From assembly GCF_016864575.1 (NCBI RefSeq), contig NZ_CP044127.1, forward strand, positions 62,001 to 126,000: 64,000 nt of DNA, given 5' to 3'. The stretch is from Rhizobium sp. BG4 (GTDB taxonomy: Bacteria > Pseudomonadota > Alphaproteobacteria > Rhizobiales > Rhizobiaceae). Below, in pieces: positions 42,977 through 52,860 of the stretch (position 1 is its first letter; each line of letters begins with the position of its first letter). The position numbers and the translations under genes were made by a program. Under the pieces are notes generated by a model that saw only the letters and a program-made list of their open reading frames with translations, did not search any database and was not told the DNA's origin.

Positions 42977-44818
42977 GTGGCGCTCCGCATAGAAGATTAT
43001 GGCCTGATCGGAAACATGCTTTCCGCAGCTTTGGTTGGACGCGATGGATCGATCGATTGGTTATGCCTGCCGCGCTTCGACTCCCCGGCTTGCTTTGCCG
43101 CTTTGCTTGGGACGCCAGACAATGGGCGATGGAAGGTGGCGCCGCGCCAAGCGTCGTCGGGCTGCAGTCGCCGCTATCTCACGGATACCGGCGTATTGGA
43201 AAGCCGGTTTGAAACAGAGACGGGCGTAGTCACAGTCACAGATTTCATGCCTGTTCCTTCTCTTGATCGCTCGCCCGATGTCATCAGGATCGTCACTGGC
43301 GTCTCCGGCATGATCGAAATGGAGATGGAAATCACGCTGCGGTTTGAGAATGGTCAGGCTGTCCCTTGGGTGAGGCGAAAGGACTACGGGCTAAGCGCCA
43401 TCGTTGGGCCACATGCCGTCGAACTGATTACTGATCTGCCCTTGAAGGGGCAGGACCTCAAGACCACAGCGGTTTTCCGGGTAAAAGCTGGCGACAGCAT
43501 ACCTATGACCCTGTCGTATCATCCTTCGAATGAGCAGCCTCATTTTATCGCCGATCGCCGAGAACTTCTCGATCAGACCAAAAGCTGGTGGCGCGAATGG
43601 GTCAAACGTGGAACTGCTCATGAACTGCCGGAGAGCCTGCGTGAAGCGGTTGTTCGCTCTCTCATCACGCTGAAAATGCTGATCTACGGGCCGACGGGCG
43701 GTATCGTAGCGGCGCCGACGACCTCCCTGCCGGAGGCAATCGGTGGGCAACGCAACTGGGACTACCGCTACTGCTGGTTACGGGACTCCGCTCTGACCCT
43801 TTATGCCCTGCTGAATTCCGGCTATCGCGAAGAGGCGCGAGACTGGCGCCAATGGTTGCTGCGTGCGGTCGCGGGTTCACCCCAACAATTGCAGATCATG
43901 TACGGGATTGCCGGAGAGCGTTGGCTTCCTGAGTTTGAGGTGCCCTGGCTTTCTGGTTATGAGGGCAGCAAGCCAGTCAGAATAGGCAATGAGGCCGCTG
44001 GCCAAGTGCAGACAGACGTCTTTGGTGAGCTGGTTGAAACTCTTCACGCTGCGCGTGAGGCAGAGTTGCAGCCTCAGGAAGAGGCATGGCGACTCCAGAA
44101 GGTCCTGCTTGGCCACCTTGGCGCGACATGGCGAGAACCAGACAGGGGGATTTGGGAGGTTCGAGGTCCGCCACGCCTGTTCACTCACTCCAGAACCATG
44201 GCCTGGGCTGCCTTTGACCGCGCGATCATTAGCCATGATAAATACCAGCTTGAAGGGCCAGTGTCGAGCTGGCGCGAGCTGCGGCGCCGTATTCACGACG
44301 ACATTTGCAATAACGGCTTCCACGCGAGGAAAAACAGTTTTGTTCAGTATTTTGGAGGCGAAACGCTTGACGCTAGCCTTCTTCTCATGCCGCAGCTTGG
44401 ATTTCTTCCCGCCGACGACCCGCGCATAGTAGGCACTCTTCAAGCTGTAGAGCGGGAGCTTTTGCACGGGGGACTGGTCGCGCGTTACTCGACCGGCGAA
44501 ACGGATGACGGTGTCGGCGGCAGGGAAGGGGCGTTCTTGGCATGCAGTTTCTGGCTCGCCGACGCTTATGTTCTTGGCGAGCGCCATAAGGATGCGCGCG
44601 AAATGTTTGACCGCCTGCTTGGGCTGCGCAACGATCTTGGACTTCTCGCCGAAGAATATGACGTTAGCAGTGGCCGCCTCCTCGGAAACTTCCCCCAGGC
44701 TTTTTCTCATATAGGCCTGGTGAACACTGCTCATAACCTGGCGAGCATCGAAGGCCCGGCAAAGCAGCGGATAAATAAAACCGCGCCAAACGGGCGGAAA
44801 GGCCTGCAGAAAGAATAA
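42977..44818 (+). CDS. Glycoside hydrolase family 15 protein (glucoamylase/trehalase-like)
   Basis: A 613-residue cytoplasmic GH15 enzyme. The N-terminal beta-sandwich domain begins IEDYGLIGN and DGSIDWLCLPRFDSP. The catalytic (alpha/alpha)6 barrel contains PEAIGGQRNWDYRYCWLRD, the family hallmark, and LLAEEYD near the end with the expected catalytic Glu. The GTG start lies 3 bp after the SDR stop. No signal peptide is present, so it acts on intracellular trehalose, maltose-type sugars or glycoconjugates. It pairs with the SDR in a small operon. Confidence 0.88.
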   Translation: MALRIEDYGLIGNMLSAALVGRDGSIDWLCLPRFDSPACFAALLGTPDNGRWKVAPRQASSGCSRRYLTDTGVLESRFETETGVVTVTDFMPVPSLDRSPDVIRIVTGVSGMIEMEMEITLRFENGQAVPWVRRKDYGLSAIVGPHAVELITDLPLKGQDLKTTAVFRVKAGDSIPMTLSYHPSNEQPHFIADRRELLDQTKSWWREWVKRGTAHELPESLREAVVRSLITLKMLIYGPTGGIVAAPTTSLPEAIGGQRNWDYRYCWLRDSALTLYALLNSGYREEARDWRQWLLRAVAGSPQQLQIMYGIAGERWLPEFEVPWLSGYEGSKPVRIGNEAAGQVQTDVFGELVETLHAAREAELQPQEEAWRLQKVLLGHLGATWREPDRGIWEVRGPPRLFTHSRTMAWAAFDRAIISHDKYQLEGPVSSWRELRRRIHDDICNNGFHARKNSFVQYFGGETLDASLLLMPQLGFLPADDPRIVGTLQAVERELLHGGLVARYSTGETDDGVGGREGAFLACSFWLADAYVLGERHKDAREMFDRLLGLRNDLGLLAEEYDVSSGRLLGNFPQAFSHIGLVNTAHNLASIEGPAKQRINKTAPNGRKGLQKE

Positions 44819-44847
44819 TTTCGACGGTCGCCCAGATAAGGCGTACG

Positions 44848-45603
44848 TCATCCTCCCAGTTTTGAAAGCACGAAGGCGCACAGAAAGCCGACGACGGTGA
44901 TCAATCCTGCATACTCGTGCGTCTCTGCAAACGCCTCCGGGATCATTGTGTCTGCTATCATAGCGAGTATAGCGCCAGCGGCCAAAGCTGTCGTTCCAGC
45001 GATGATGTCTGGGCTTGCTCCCGCGAGAGCAACGTTCCCGACCAAGGCCGCCAATCCAGAGGCAAGAGCTATACATCCCCAGACACAGAAGATGTAGCTC
45101 GCAGATCTGCCGGCATGGCGCATGCCAGCGGAACTCGCCAGACCTTCCGGGACATTCGACAGGAAGATTGCGGCGACTGTCACCAAACTCACGCCGGAAC
45201 CACCAAGTAGGCTCACACCGATCACCACCGACTCCGGGATGCCGTCGAGGAGAGCGCCAATCGCGATCGCCAAGCCGGAACCATCCGCGGCATTCTGCTG
45301 CTTCTGCTCTTGGTGATGCCCGGAGCGCTTTCGGTGACGGGCACCACGTCGGTTCAAAAAGACGTTCGCCGCTGTGTAGATCGCCGCGCCGAGCAGGAAA
45401 CCGAGTGCCGTCGAATCGAACCCTCCGCGAGCAAATGCCTCGTCCATCAACTCGAAGGCAACAGCAGAGATCAATACTCCTGAGCCGATTGCCATGACTG
45501 CGGCAATTATGCGCTGGGGCAGGTTAGCAAGAAACGGTATAACCGCTCCTATGATAAGGGCCGATCCGCCCACGAGGCCCCACAGGCCGGCTTGTAGATA
45601 CAT
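44848..45603 (-). CDS. ZIP-family metal transporter
   Basis: A 251-residue membrane protein with about eight helices. It has the paired ZIP helix-4/5 motifs LDGIPESVVIG and FLSNVPEGLASSAG and a His-rich loop (RHRKRSGHHQEQKQ) between helices 3 and 4. The expected role is uptake or efflux of zinc or related divalent metals. The ATG at 45603 has AGGGG 7-8 nt upstream; the open frame extends further but without such a site. In many ZIPs the first motif has His before the Pro/Glu; here it is Asp-Gly, so metal preference may differ. Confidence 0.82.
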   Translation of the reverse strand: MYLQAGLWGLVGGSALIIGAVIPFLANLPQRIIAAVMAIGSGVLISAVAFELMDEAFARGGFDSTALGFLLGAAIYTAANVFLNRRGARHRKRSGHHQEQKQQNAADGSGLAIAIGALLDGIPESVVIGVSLLGGSGVSLVTVAAIFLSNVPEGLASSAGMRHAGRSASYIFCVWGCIALASGLAALVGNVALAGASPDIIAGTTALAAGAILAMIADTMIPEAFAETHEYAGLITVVGFLCAFVLSKLGG

Positions 45604-45748
45604 TGGCACCCCTAACTCCCCTACGTAAACGAAACGGACAACCCGAAGGAAGACTAGTTCCGCGCTTTCGATCATGCAAAAGCCGCAAACCGGGAACTTT
45701 CGCGCGAATGGTAAGCGGGTCCCAGGAGCAGCATCGAGATAGCTCGCG

Positions 45749-46324
45749 CTAGCTATGAGGACAAACCAAGTCTTTAACAACCGGATATGTGACCCTGTAG
45801 TCGCGATTCACCAGCGCCCCGGGAGTTAAGCTTGCACGATCGATGCGGGATTGTCCCATTATGTGGAATACGGTTTCATCCCGTGCGAGAAGATTATCCG
45901 CGATCAAGCGGCGATGGCAGCGCCACCACACGGCCTCCGAGCACATAATAGCACATACGCAACTTTGCCCGCGCTGGACAAGGTCACTCAGGCCTTCATG
46001 GAATGTATCGGAAAGTGCATAGTCAGCGTAGTTGTGGAAGCTTCTATTTTTCCAGAAGGCGTTCAGCTCGAAAGGTATCGTACGTGCCTTCGATCGGAGA
46101 CCGCCCAGTGCGTCCAATCGGCGATATGCTATGTGGTGATGCAGTAGTGCATCCGATAAAACATCTGAATTGAACTGAGGGTTCGTCCGCGACATCGGCA
46201 TCTTCCGAACATCAACGACGCATTCCACCTGCGGCGCGCGCAGAAGATCCATGAACTCCTGCAGGGATCGGTTTGAGTGTCCGATCGTGTAGATTGGCAG
46301 GCGTCCAGGCGTTAGGGCAGTCAT
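45749..46324 (-). CDS. DUF488 family protein
   Basis: A 191-residue DUF488 protein starting with IYTIGHSNRSLQEFMDLL, followed by VVDVRKMPMSRTNPQF and the C-terminal CSEAVWWRCHRRLIAD motif. These conserved Cys, His and Arg residues are typical of the family, whose biochemical function is not established. It lies upstream of the ZIP gene on the same strand (about 145 bp apart). Confidence 0.85.
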   Translation of the reverse strand: MTALTPGRLPIYTIGHSNRSLQEFMDLLRAPQVECVVDVRKMPMSRTNPQFNSDVLSDALLHHHIAYRRLDALGGLRSKARTIPFELNAFWKNRSFHNYADYALSDTFHEGLSDLVQRGQSCVCAIMCSEAVWWRCHRRLIADNLLARDETVFHIMGQSRIDRASLTPGALVNRDYRVTYPVVKDLVCPHS

Positions 46325-46678
46325 GGTGTACCTCGCGGTCGTTTCGCGCTGCTTTGTCCGCTTTCCTCAGGTTCTTTCTCAGTCGGCTTCGGTAGTTCAC
46401 AAAGGCTCTCCATCACCTAACGCTGAGTGAGCAACTGTGGTTCAACGCTTCACTCTGCCGCGGCAATGGTGTGGAAAAATGCTTGCCCGGGCGCCGCAGA
46501 GGTATGCCGGAAGACTCCTGCAGGATTGTAAGTGAACTTCTTCCAACCCACCCTCTTGAAACATGGTGCGGAATTCCGATCCTTGATGGTCTGCTACTTG
46601 CACTGCTGAGCATACGGTGAGACTTTGCTGCATGATCGTGCGGCAGGGGCGCGAGGCACCTGCAGTTGGAGGAAAAAG
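46325..46678. other. Intergenic region between DUF488 and XRE genes
   Basis: About 350 bp holding the divergent promoters of the DUF488 gene and the XRE regulator. No gene or RNA is recognised. Confidence 0.4.
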
Positions 46679-47092
46679 TTGACAATAAGAGAATTGGAGA
46701 GCGCTCGAAGCAATCGGAAGACCACGGATGTCGACCGGTTCGTCGGAGCGCGTGTCAAAGCAGCAAGGATGAACCAGGGCTGGTCGCAGACCGCTTTGGC
46801 AGAGCGACTTGGTGTTTCATTTCAGCAGGTCCAGAAATACGAGAAGGGCTCGAACAGGATAAGCGCGGCCGCCATGGTGACGATAGCGGGACTGTTTGAG
46901 CTCCCTCTAAGCTATTTTCTTGGCGAGCAGGAAGCAGTAGCAAATGGAAAAGATCCTGAGGCTAAGGCAATGCCCGCGAGCAGGCTAGAGTTCCGGCTGC
47001 TCAGCGCATTCAGAAACTGCCCGCCATCCCTCCAGGCACGGTTCATCGCTCTCATGGAGGCCGCCGCAGGCCTACAGCCTGACGATCAGTAG
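46679..47092 (+). CDS. XRE-family helix-turn-helix regulator
   Basis: A 137-residue regulator with a Cro/CI-type helix-turn-helix (about 20-75: VGARVKAARMNQGWSQTALAERLGVSFQQVQKYE is the core region, given here only as landmarks V20 to E53), followed by a helical C-terminal tail with FRLLSAFRNCPP. The TTG at 46679 is chosen because GGAGGAAAAAG precedes it. Similar small XRE proteins are frequent on rhizobial replicons. It is convergent with the histidine kinase. Its targets are unknown. Confidence 0.8.
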   Translation: MTIRELESARSNRKTTDVDRFVGARVKAARMNQGWSQTALAERLGVSFQQVQKYEKGSNRISAAAMVTIAGLFELPLSYFLGEQEAVANGKDPEAKAMPASRLEFRLLSAFRNCPPSLQARFIALMEAAAGLQPDDQ

Positions 47093-47145
47093 AATGCTAC
47101 AGCACTTAATCCCGTTTGGCGCAGCCTCTGCCATGCGACACGTTC

Positions 47146-49245
47146 TTAACTCGGATGCAGCGGGATGATCTTCTTCGCACTCTCGTTCAGCTTGTCTGCT
47201 GCAGCAAAGGCGGGGCCAAGCTCCTCTACCGCAAATGGCTTTCTCACAACAGGTGTTTCCGTCTGCAAGCCACCCTCCAGGGCGTCACTGTAGCCAGTCA
47301 TCAGGACGATAGAGACATCGGGATGATCGGCTTTGAGATGGTCTGCAAGTTGAAGCCCGGACATCTGGGGCATCATGACATCGGAAAGAACATGCTTCAG
47401 ATTGGGGTTTTGACGCAATATAACCAACGCCTCGGCGCCACCAGTTGCGGTCACCACTTGAACGCCTTCCACCTCTAGTGCCAACTTGCAGGCGTCAAGC
47501 GAAGCTGCGGTATCGTCAACTACCAACACGCGACGCGGAAGAGAAGGCCGATGCGATATCTCCAGAGAGACATCAGCCAGGGCTTTGGCGCGGGGAAAGA
47601 CGAGCATCACCTCGGCACCATGACCCTCCACGCTATTCACACGGACGTCTGCACCGGTTCTCTGGGCAAAGCCATAAACCTGGCTGAGTCCTAGACCGTT
47701 CGATTTCGGACCCTTCGTCGTGTAGAACGGCTCAAAGACCCGATCAATGCGGTCAGCCGGAATGCCCTGACCGTTGTCTATAAGGCTTAACGAAACCGCA
47801 CCCTCACGCATCGATCGGGCCATTCCCGAGGGTTGCGGTATATTTCGTCCGCGAATGACCAGTTTTCCTCCGTCTGGCATCGCTTCTTTTGCGTTTGTGG
47901 CGATATTGACGATAGCGACCTCCAGGCCCTGGCGATCGACCGTGATCGGCCATAGGTCAGGATCTAGGTCAATTTCCACAATTATCCTGTCATTGACAGC
48001 CTGGCGGACAAGTTCCTCAAGCTCAGAAACACGATGCTGAATGTACAGGGTCTCAGCCTGCTGCGTCGAACGACGCGTAAACGAGAGCAATCTCTCGGTA
48101 ATGGCCTTTCCGCGTGCAACGCCATCGGCCATGAGATCGATCGTGGTCGCGAACTTGGTCTCGTCGAGCCGCCTTCTTTGCAGTCCGTTGATCCCGGCCT
48201 GGAACACCATCAGCAGGTTGTTGAAGTCGTGTGCCACGCCGCCCGTCAATTTCCCCAGCGCGTCCATGCGCTGCATGATGGCCATCGAAGCCTCTTGACG
48301 ACGACGGGCTTCGAGCTCTCGCTGGAGCAGGATTCCTGCCGCGATACACAGGGCGGTAATGGCTGCCACCGCCGCCGCAACAAGTTCATAGCCCTCACGA
48401 ACGACCCGTTGGTAAACGGCGATCGGGATTGCGACGTGGACTTTCCAGCCCGTCCCTGAAATTGGAAGAGCAGCTATGCGGACTTCTTCGCCATCTGCCA
48501 AAGACTGATCGGTTGCCTCTCCGTTCGCAGTCGTCTTCAATGCTGCGAAATCCTTTGCCGGGTCACCGACCGCAGACGGCGAGGCACGGGTCGCCGCAAC
48601 AAGCCCGCCCTTCTCGTCTGTAACCCAGACACTCGATAGCGCCGGGTCGATGTTTTGATAGACGACGGCGCCGATGGCATCCGCACGCACCAGCGCACTG
48701 AGCACGAACACTGCCTTCTTTCGCTTTACCAGTATGCGTATCGGAAAAGCGGCCATTTCTTTGCTGGTACGGAACACATTGCCGACCACAGGCGCGCCGC
48801 TTTTGAACGCGAGTTGGAGGCTATCAATATCGCGGACCGTGGTTCTGGGCGGGTCCAAATTTGACGCGGGCTCGGACAGGACAATATTTCCCTGCAAATC
48901 AGCGACGTGCAACATTTCCCAAAGCGGCAATCGCATGCGGAACCGGCGAGCCAATTCTTCGAAGTTTCCCGGCTGTATCGGCGGATCAAGACGAGGCGTA
49001 TCCGAAATAATCGAGAGCAACGCCTTTTGGGATTCAAGCTCACGGGCGATCGCCACTGACAGCGACTTCGCACTTTCCTTCAACTCGTCATCAAAACTAA
49101 CTTTCTTCTCGCTGATGTAGAAATGCGCCATGATAGCGGCAGCGATAAGCACAGGAATCGTTCCGGCTAAGATCAAAAGCGCGAGCCAACGTATTTTTTT
49201 TCGCATCGAAAAACCGAGAATGTGAGCAATTTGTTGAGCCGACAT
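47146..49245 (-). CDS. Hybrid sensor histidine kinase with extracytoplasmic sensor and C-terminal receiver
   Basis: A 699-residue membrane kinase. The first membrane helix (about 19-40) and second (about 285-310) flank a periplasmic Cache-like sensor. The dimerisation domain has the phosphoacceptor His in GGVAHDFNNLL. The ATPase domain has NIATNAKEAMPDGG, DNGQGIP and KSNGLGLSQVYG. A receiver domain follows, with the phosphoacceptor Asp in HVLSDVMMPQMSG and the conserved Lys in VVRKPF. The presence of a receiver but no separate response regulator nearby suggests phosphorelay to a partner encoded elsewhere. The ATG at 49245 is chosen. The chemoreceptor at 49513 is divergent from it. Confidence 0.88.
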   Translation of the reverse strand: MSAQQIAHILGFSMRKKIRWLALLILAGTIPVLIAAAIMAHFYISEKKVSFDDELKESAKSLSVAIARELESQKALLSIISDTPRLDPPIQPGNFEELARRFRMRLPLWEMLHVADLQGNIVLSEPASNLDPPRTTVRDIDSLQLAFKSGAPVVGNVFRTSKEMAAFPIRILVKRKKAVFVLSALVRADAIGAVVYQNIDPALSSVWVTDEKGGLVAATRASPSAVGDPAKDFAALKTTANGEATDQSLADGEEVRIAALPISGTGWKVHVAIPIAVYQRVVREGYELVAAAVAAITALCIAAGILLQRELEARRRQEASMAIMQRMDALGKLTGGVAHDFNNLLMVFQAGINGLQRRRLDETKFATTIDLMADGVARGKAITERLLSFTRRSTQQAETLYIQHRVSELEELVRQAVNDRIIVEIDLDPDLWPITVDRQGLEVAIVNIATNAKEAMPDGGKLVIRGRNIPQPSGMARSMREGAVSLSLIDNGQGIPADRIDRVFEPFYTTKGPKSNGLGLSQVYGFAQRTGADVRVNSVEGHGAEVMLVFPRAKALADVSLEISHRPSLPRRVLVVDDTAASLDACKLALEVEGVQVVTATGGAEALVILRQNPNLKHVLSDVMMPQMSGLQLADHLKADHPDVSIVLMTGYSDALEGGLQTETPVVRKPFAVEELGPAFAAADKLNESAKKIIPLHPS

Positions 49246-49512
49246 AACGCCTATCCGCGGCACGGCAATAGTCGGTTGCGAACTAAAAATGGGCTGAAGC
49301 GCGGGCTGAAGTCAGCCGGCCTGGTGGAAACTGTCCGAAAAAATACCTGGGTACTCGCGCATTCGTTGCGCGTGGGAGAGAATAACCTACCTTTACTACT
49401 TGAAAGCATCGGACCAAAGTCTGACCCGGGGCTTTTCCAAGGAGTTTTAAGACCAGTTTAAGTCATCGTCATCTAGCCTCATCGCTGCAATTATGCCGAT
49501 AGGGAGCTCGCG

Positions 49513-51714
49513 ATGCTTGGCAGGATTAAGATAGCCCACAGGACTGTGTTCTTAACACTTCTTGCCGTCGTGTCGCTTCTATCAGTTTGCGCGATATTCA
49601 TAACCGAGCGGTCGACTGAGCATTTTTACGAGGACAAGACGACGCGGATCGACGCGCTCAATCTTACGATGTCCGAACTAGACGGGATGTTCTTGCAGGT
49701 TCGCCGGCACGAAAAGGACTTCCTTCTGCGAAAGGATCAACTCTCGATACAAAAGCACGACGCTGCTTCGGCCGAGTTGTTGAATACAATCCAGTCTCTC
49801 CAGAAGTCGGTAGACGACCGCGACCTTCGTGAACTTCTCGACAAGGTGGCGGGCACTTATGCTGAATACAACAATCGCTTCAAGACGCTTGTCGCGACGA
49901 ACATCAGGCTCGGTCTGGACCCGTCCCTGGGGTTGGAGGGCGCCATGCGGGAAGCCGTCCATAAACTGGAGACAAAGCTTCAAGCGGGTGGAGATGCCGA
50001 TACGCAGATCTCGATGCTTATGCTGCGGCGCCACGAAAAAGATTTCATCATGCGTCGCGATCCGAAATACGCTGCGGCCCACGATGCTGAAGCCCAGCAC
50101 CTGGCGTCGCTCGCGCCGCAGGCCTTTGGCGGGCAATCTGCGAAGGACGAAGCTCTGCGGACCTTGAGCTCATACAGGACATCTTTTCACGATTATGTTG
50201 CGGCGGCCAGCGATGAAACGGTCGCAAGAAAGAGCGTTTCGGAGGCGTTCGCGGTTGTCGAACCTCTTGTGCAGCAGTTCCACGATCGCGCCGCGGCAGT
50301 GAAGATCGCTCAAGAAGCGGCCGGGGCCGCAAGTGCCAAGGAAGCGCTTTGGCTTGCCGGTATCACCGTTAGCGCAATGATACTTCTACTCCTGTTTCTC
50401 TCGACATCGATTGGCCGGTCGATCTCCCGTCAGGTTCTGGACATGGCAAGCGCGATGCGTGGTTTGGCGGAAGGGCGGCTTGACACGCAGATACCCGGGC
50501 TAGGGCTCCATACGGAGATTGGCGCAATGGCTGGAGCAGTGGACGTCTTCCGCAAGAATGCGATTGAAAATGGCAGGCTTGAGCAAGAGGCCACGAACCA
50601 GCGCAATCACAGTGAAGAACAGCGTCGAAACTTGGCAGAGCAAGACCGTGTGCGTGCCATGGAGATGTTGCAGGCCACGCAGGGCCTAGCAGAAGGCCTT
50701 CGTCAGCTGGCCGCAGGCAATCTGACGTTCGAGCTAGATACGGCTTTCGCGGCTGATTTCGAGGGGCTGCGAACCGACTTCAACAGTGCTATGAGCCAGC
50801 TTCGCGCGACGCTCTCGACGGTTGCTCGTTCTACCAATGCCATCGATGGTGGATCGCGAGAGATCAGCACCAGCGCCGAGGACCTTTCAAGACGAACGGA
50901 ACAACAAGCTGCCTCGCTTGAGGAAACCGCCGCTGCCCTGGATCAGATTACCACTAATGTTGCTAACTCAACCAAGCGGGCAGAAGAAGCTCGCGGCTTG
51001 GCGAGTGAGGCAAATGAAAGCGCTCGTCGATCGGGAGGCATTGTTGCCAGTGCAGTGACAGCAATGGGACGGATCGAGAACTCCTCCGGCCAAATAGCAA
51101 ACATTATCGGCGTTATCGATGACATAGCGTTCCAGACTAATTTGCTCGCCCTGAACGCTGGTGTAGAAGCGGCTCGTGCAGGTGACGCAGGCAAAGGCTT
51201 TGCCGTTGTCGCTCAGGAGGTGAGGGAGCTTGCCCAGCGGTCCGCCAACGCCGCACGAGAAATCAAAGGATTGATAGAGCAGTCGGCAGCTGAGGTAAAA
51301 ACAGGGGTCAAGCTTGTCAGCGAAACCGGCGAGGCGCTGAGGCAGATCGAGACATTCATTGTGGCGATCAACACCCACATGGCTTCGATCGCCACATCCG
51401 CTCGCGAGCAATCCATAGGACTGAGTGAAGTCAACACGGCCGTTAATCAAATGGATCAGGTTACTCAGAAGAACGCCGCTATGGTGGAAGAGGCAAGTGC
51501 AGCCGGCGCGACACTTGCAGCTGAAGCCGGGATGCTGCGGCAGGTCGTTGGGCAGTTCCAACTAGGGTCCGCGGAGGGGGAAGCTTCGTACCCCCACCCG
51601 GCGATCGCACCCGCGCAAATCCCTGTTCCATCCGCTGCTCGGCAAGCTATTGCCAAACTTGCAAGCGCCTTCACCGGCCCCGGTGGGCGTCTGAGCTCTG
51701 CTGCACGTTCATGA
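49513..51714 (+). CDS. Transmembrane methyl-accepting chemotaxis protein with HBM-type sensor
   Basis: A 733-residue chemoreceptor. Membrane helices at about 11-30 and 280-300 flank a helical bimodular (HBM) sensor with two copies of RRHEKDF (64-70 and 172-178), one per module. HAMP domains and a signalling region with tip DDIAFQTNLLALNAGVEAA follow. HBM receptors bind organic acids or signalling molecules. The ATG has GGGAG 8 nt upstream. The gene is monocistronic and divergent from the hybrid kinase. Confidence 0.9.
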   Translation: MLGRIKIAHRTVFLTLLAVVSLLSVCAIFITERSTEHFYEDKTTRIDALNLTMSELDGMFLQVRRHEKDFLLRKDQLSIQKHDAASAELLNTIQSLQKSVDDRDLRELLDKVAGTYAEYNNRFKTLVATNIRLGLDPSLGLEGAMREAVHKLETKLQAGGDADTQISMLMLRRHEKDFIMRRDPKYAAAHDAEAQHLASLAPQAFGGQSAKDEALRTLSSYRTSFHDYVAAASDETVARKSVSEAFAVVEPLVQQFHDRAAAVKIAQEAAGAASAKEALWLAGITVSAMILLLLFLSTSIGRSISRQVLDMASAMRGLAEGRLDTQIPGLGLHTEIGAMAGAVDVFRKNAIENGRLEQEATNQRNHSEEQRRNLAEQDRVRAMEMLQATQGLAEGLRQLAAGNLTFELDTAFAADFEGLRTDFNSAMSQLRATLSTVARSTNAIDGGSREISTSAEDLSRRTEQQAASLEETAAALDQITTNVANSTKRAEEARGLASEANESARRSGGIVASAVTAMGRIENSSGQIANIIGVIDDIAFQTNLLALNAGVEAARAGDAGKGFAVVAQEVRELAQRSANAAREIKGLIEQSAAEVKTGVKLVSETGEALRQIETFIVAINTHMASIATSAREQSIGLSEVNTAVNQMDQVTQKNAAMVEEASAAGATLAAEAGMLRQVVGQFQLGSAEGEASYPHPAIAPAQIPVPSAARQAIAKLASAFTGPGGRLSSAARS

Positions 51715-51883
51715 GCCAGCGCCCCCCGCGAGATAGTTGCGTTGCTAAAAGCAAAGCCGAGCTCGGAGCCAAGCCCGAGCCTTCAAAACCCGGCTGCCCT
51801 TACTCCCACGCGGCGCTCGAAAAACGAACCATCAAGTCGTCGGAACTCGCTGCAATCTCCTCCTACTATGACGTGGGGGTGTG

Positions 51884-52765
51884 TCATCCATCTGTCTCGG
51901 CATGACATGAGGCATTGAATTCTGCGGCCGCTGCGGACAATGCTCTGTCCCTGTGCCGTAAGATGGAAAAGCACCGTGGAGGAAGGTCAAGAGGGAGCCT
52001 TATCATCTCGCCGCTTGCTAAGAACGGCTCCACCACAGCCTGAGACAAGCACGCTACGCACCCGCCGCCCCTGACAGCGCTCAAAACGGCCTCATTGGAC
52101 GGATGCGTCAAGACGACATTTAAACTTTCGGCGGCGAAGCCTAGGTGCTGTATAGATGTCTCGAAAAAGGAGCGCGTGCCGGATCCTCGCTCTCGGGTAA
52201 CCCACGGGTATCGATTAATATCTTCTGCCCTTATCGTGGAATCTATCCAACCCGACATAGTGAAGACCAGCATCTGGTCTTCTGCGATTACTTTGGACGA
52301 GAGCAGCGGATGCTCGAATTCGCCTTCGATAAAACCGAGTTCCGCGTCTCCGGAAATAACAGCCTCTGCTACACTAACCGTGTTTCCCATCTCAACACCG
52401 ACGGTGATGGCGGGGTACCTCTCGCGGAAGCGCATCACTCTTTGTGGAAGCCAGTAGTTCACAATGGTTTGGCTGGCCTGGATCTCGAGGTGGCCGCGGT
52501 GAAGTCCGGCTAGATCCGAAAGAAAGCGCGCTGCGGCGGATGCTCGCGATACTGTTTCTCGCGCCTCTTTGAGGAACGCCCGGCCGTTTGCCGTGAGTTG
52601 GATTCCTCGGCCAACCCTGTCGAAGAGCTGCACGCCGCTTGAATCTTCGAGGCTTTTAATCGACGCGCTCACCGCTGATGGGGTGAGGTTAATGGCCTCG
52701 GCAGCCTTCGTAAGATGCTGTCGCTCCGCAACTGCGATGAACACTCTAAGCTGTTCTAGGGTCAT
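51884..52765 (-). CDS. LysR-family transcriptional regulator (YeiE/CysB-like)
   Basis: A 293-residue LysR regulator with an N-terminal helix-turn-helix (LTKAAEAINLTPSAVSASIKSLE) and a CysB-like effector domain. It is divergent from the yeiH-like gene across 95 bp; the same pairing of a YeiE-like regulator with YeiH is known in enterobacteria. The likely role is control of sulfite/sulfate export. Confidence 0.87.
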   Translation of the reverse strand: MTLEQLRVFIAVAERQHLTKAAEAINLTPSAVSASIKSLEDSSGVQLFDRVGRGIQLTANGRAFLKEARETVSRASAAARFLSDLAGLHRGHLEIQASQTIVNYWLPQRVMRFRERYPAITVGVEMGNTVSVAEAVISGDAELGFIEGEFEHPLLSSKVIAEDQMLVFTMSGWIDSTIRAEDINRYPWVTRERGSGTRSFFETSIQHLGFAAESLNVVLTHPSNEAVLSAVRGGGCVACLSQAVVEPFLASGEMIRLPLDLPPRCFSILRHRDRALSAAAAEFNASCHAETDG

Positions 52766-52860
52766 CGTTCAAACTTTCCGAATGAAGCACCAACAAACAT
52801 CAGATGGATATCAAAGATTAGGAGAAGTATTCTCTCTTTCCGCCAATGTGGAGCACATAA

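Noticed and set aside
43877..45076. 399-codon minus-strand open frame
   Set aside because: It runs antisense through the GH15 gene and over the end of the ZIP gene with no recognisable domain.
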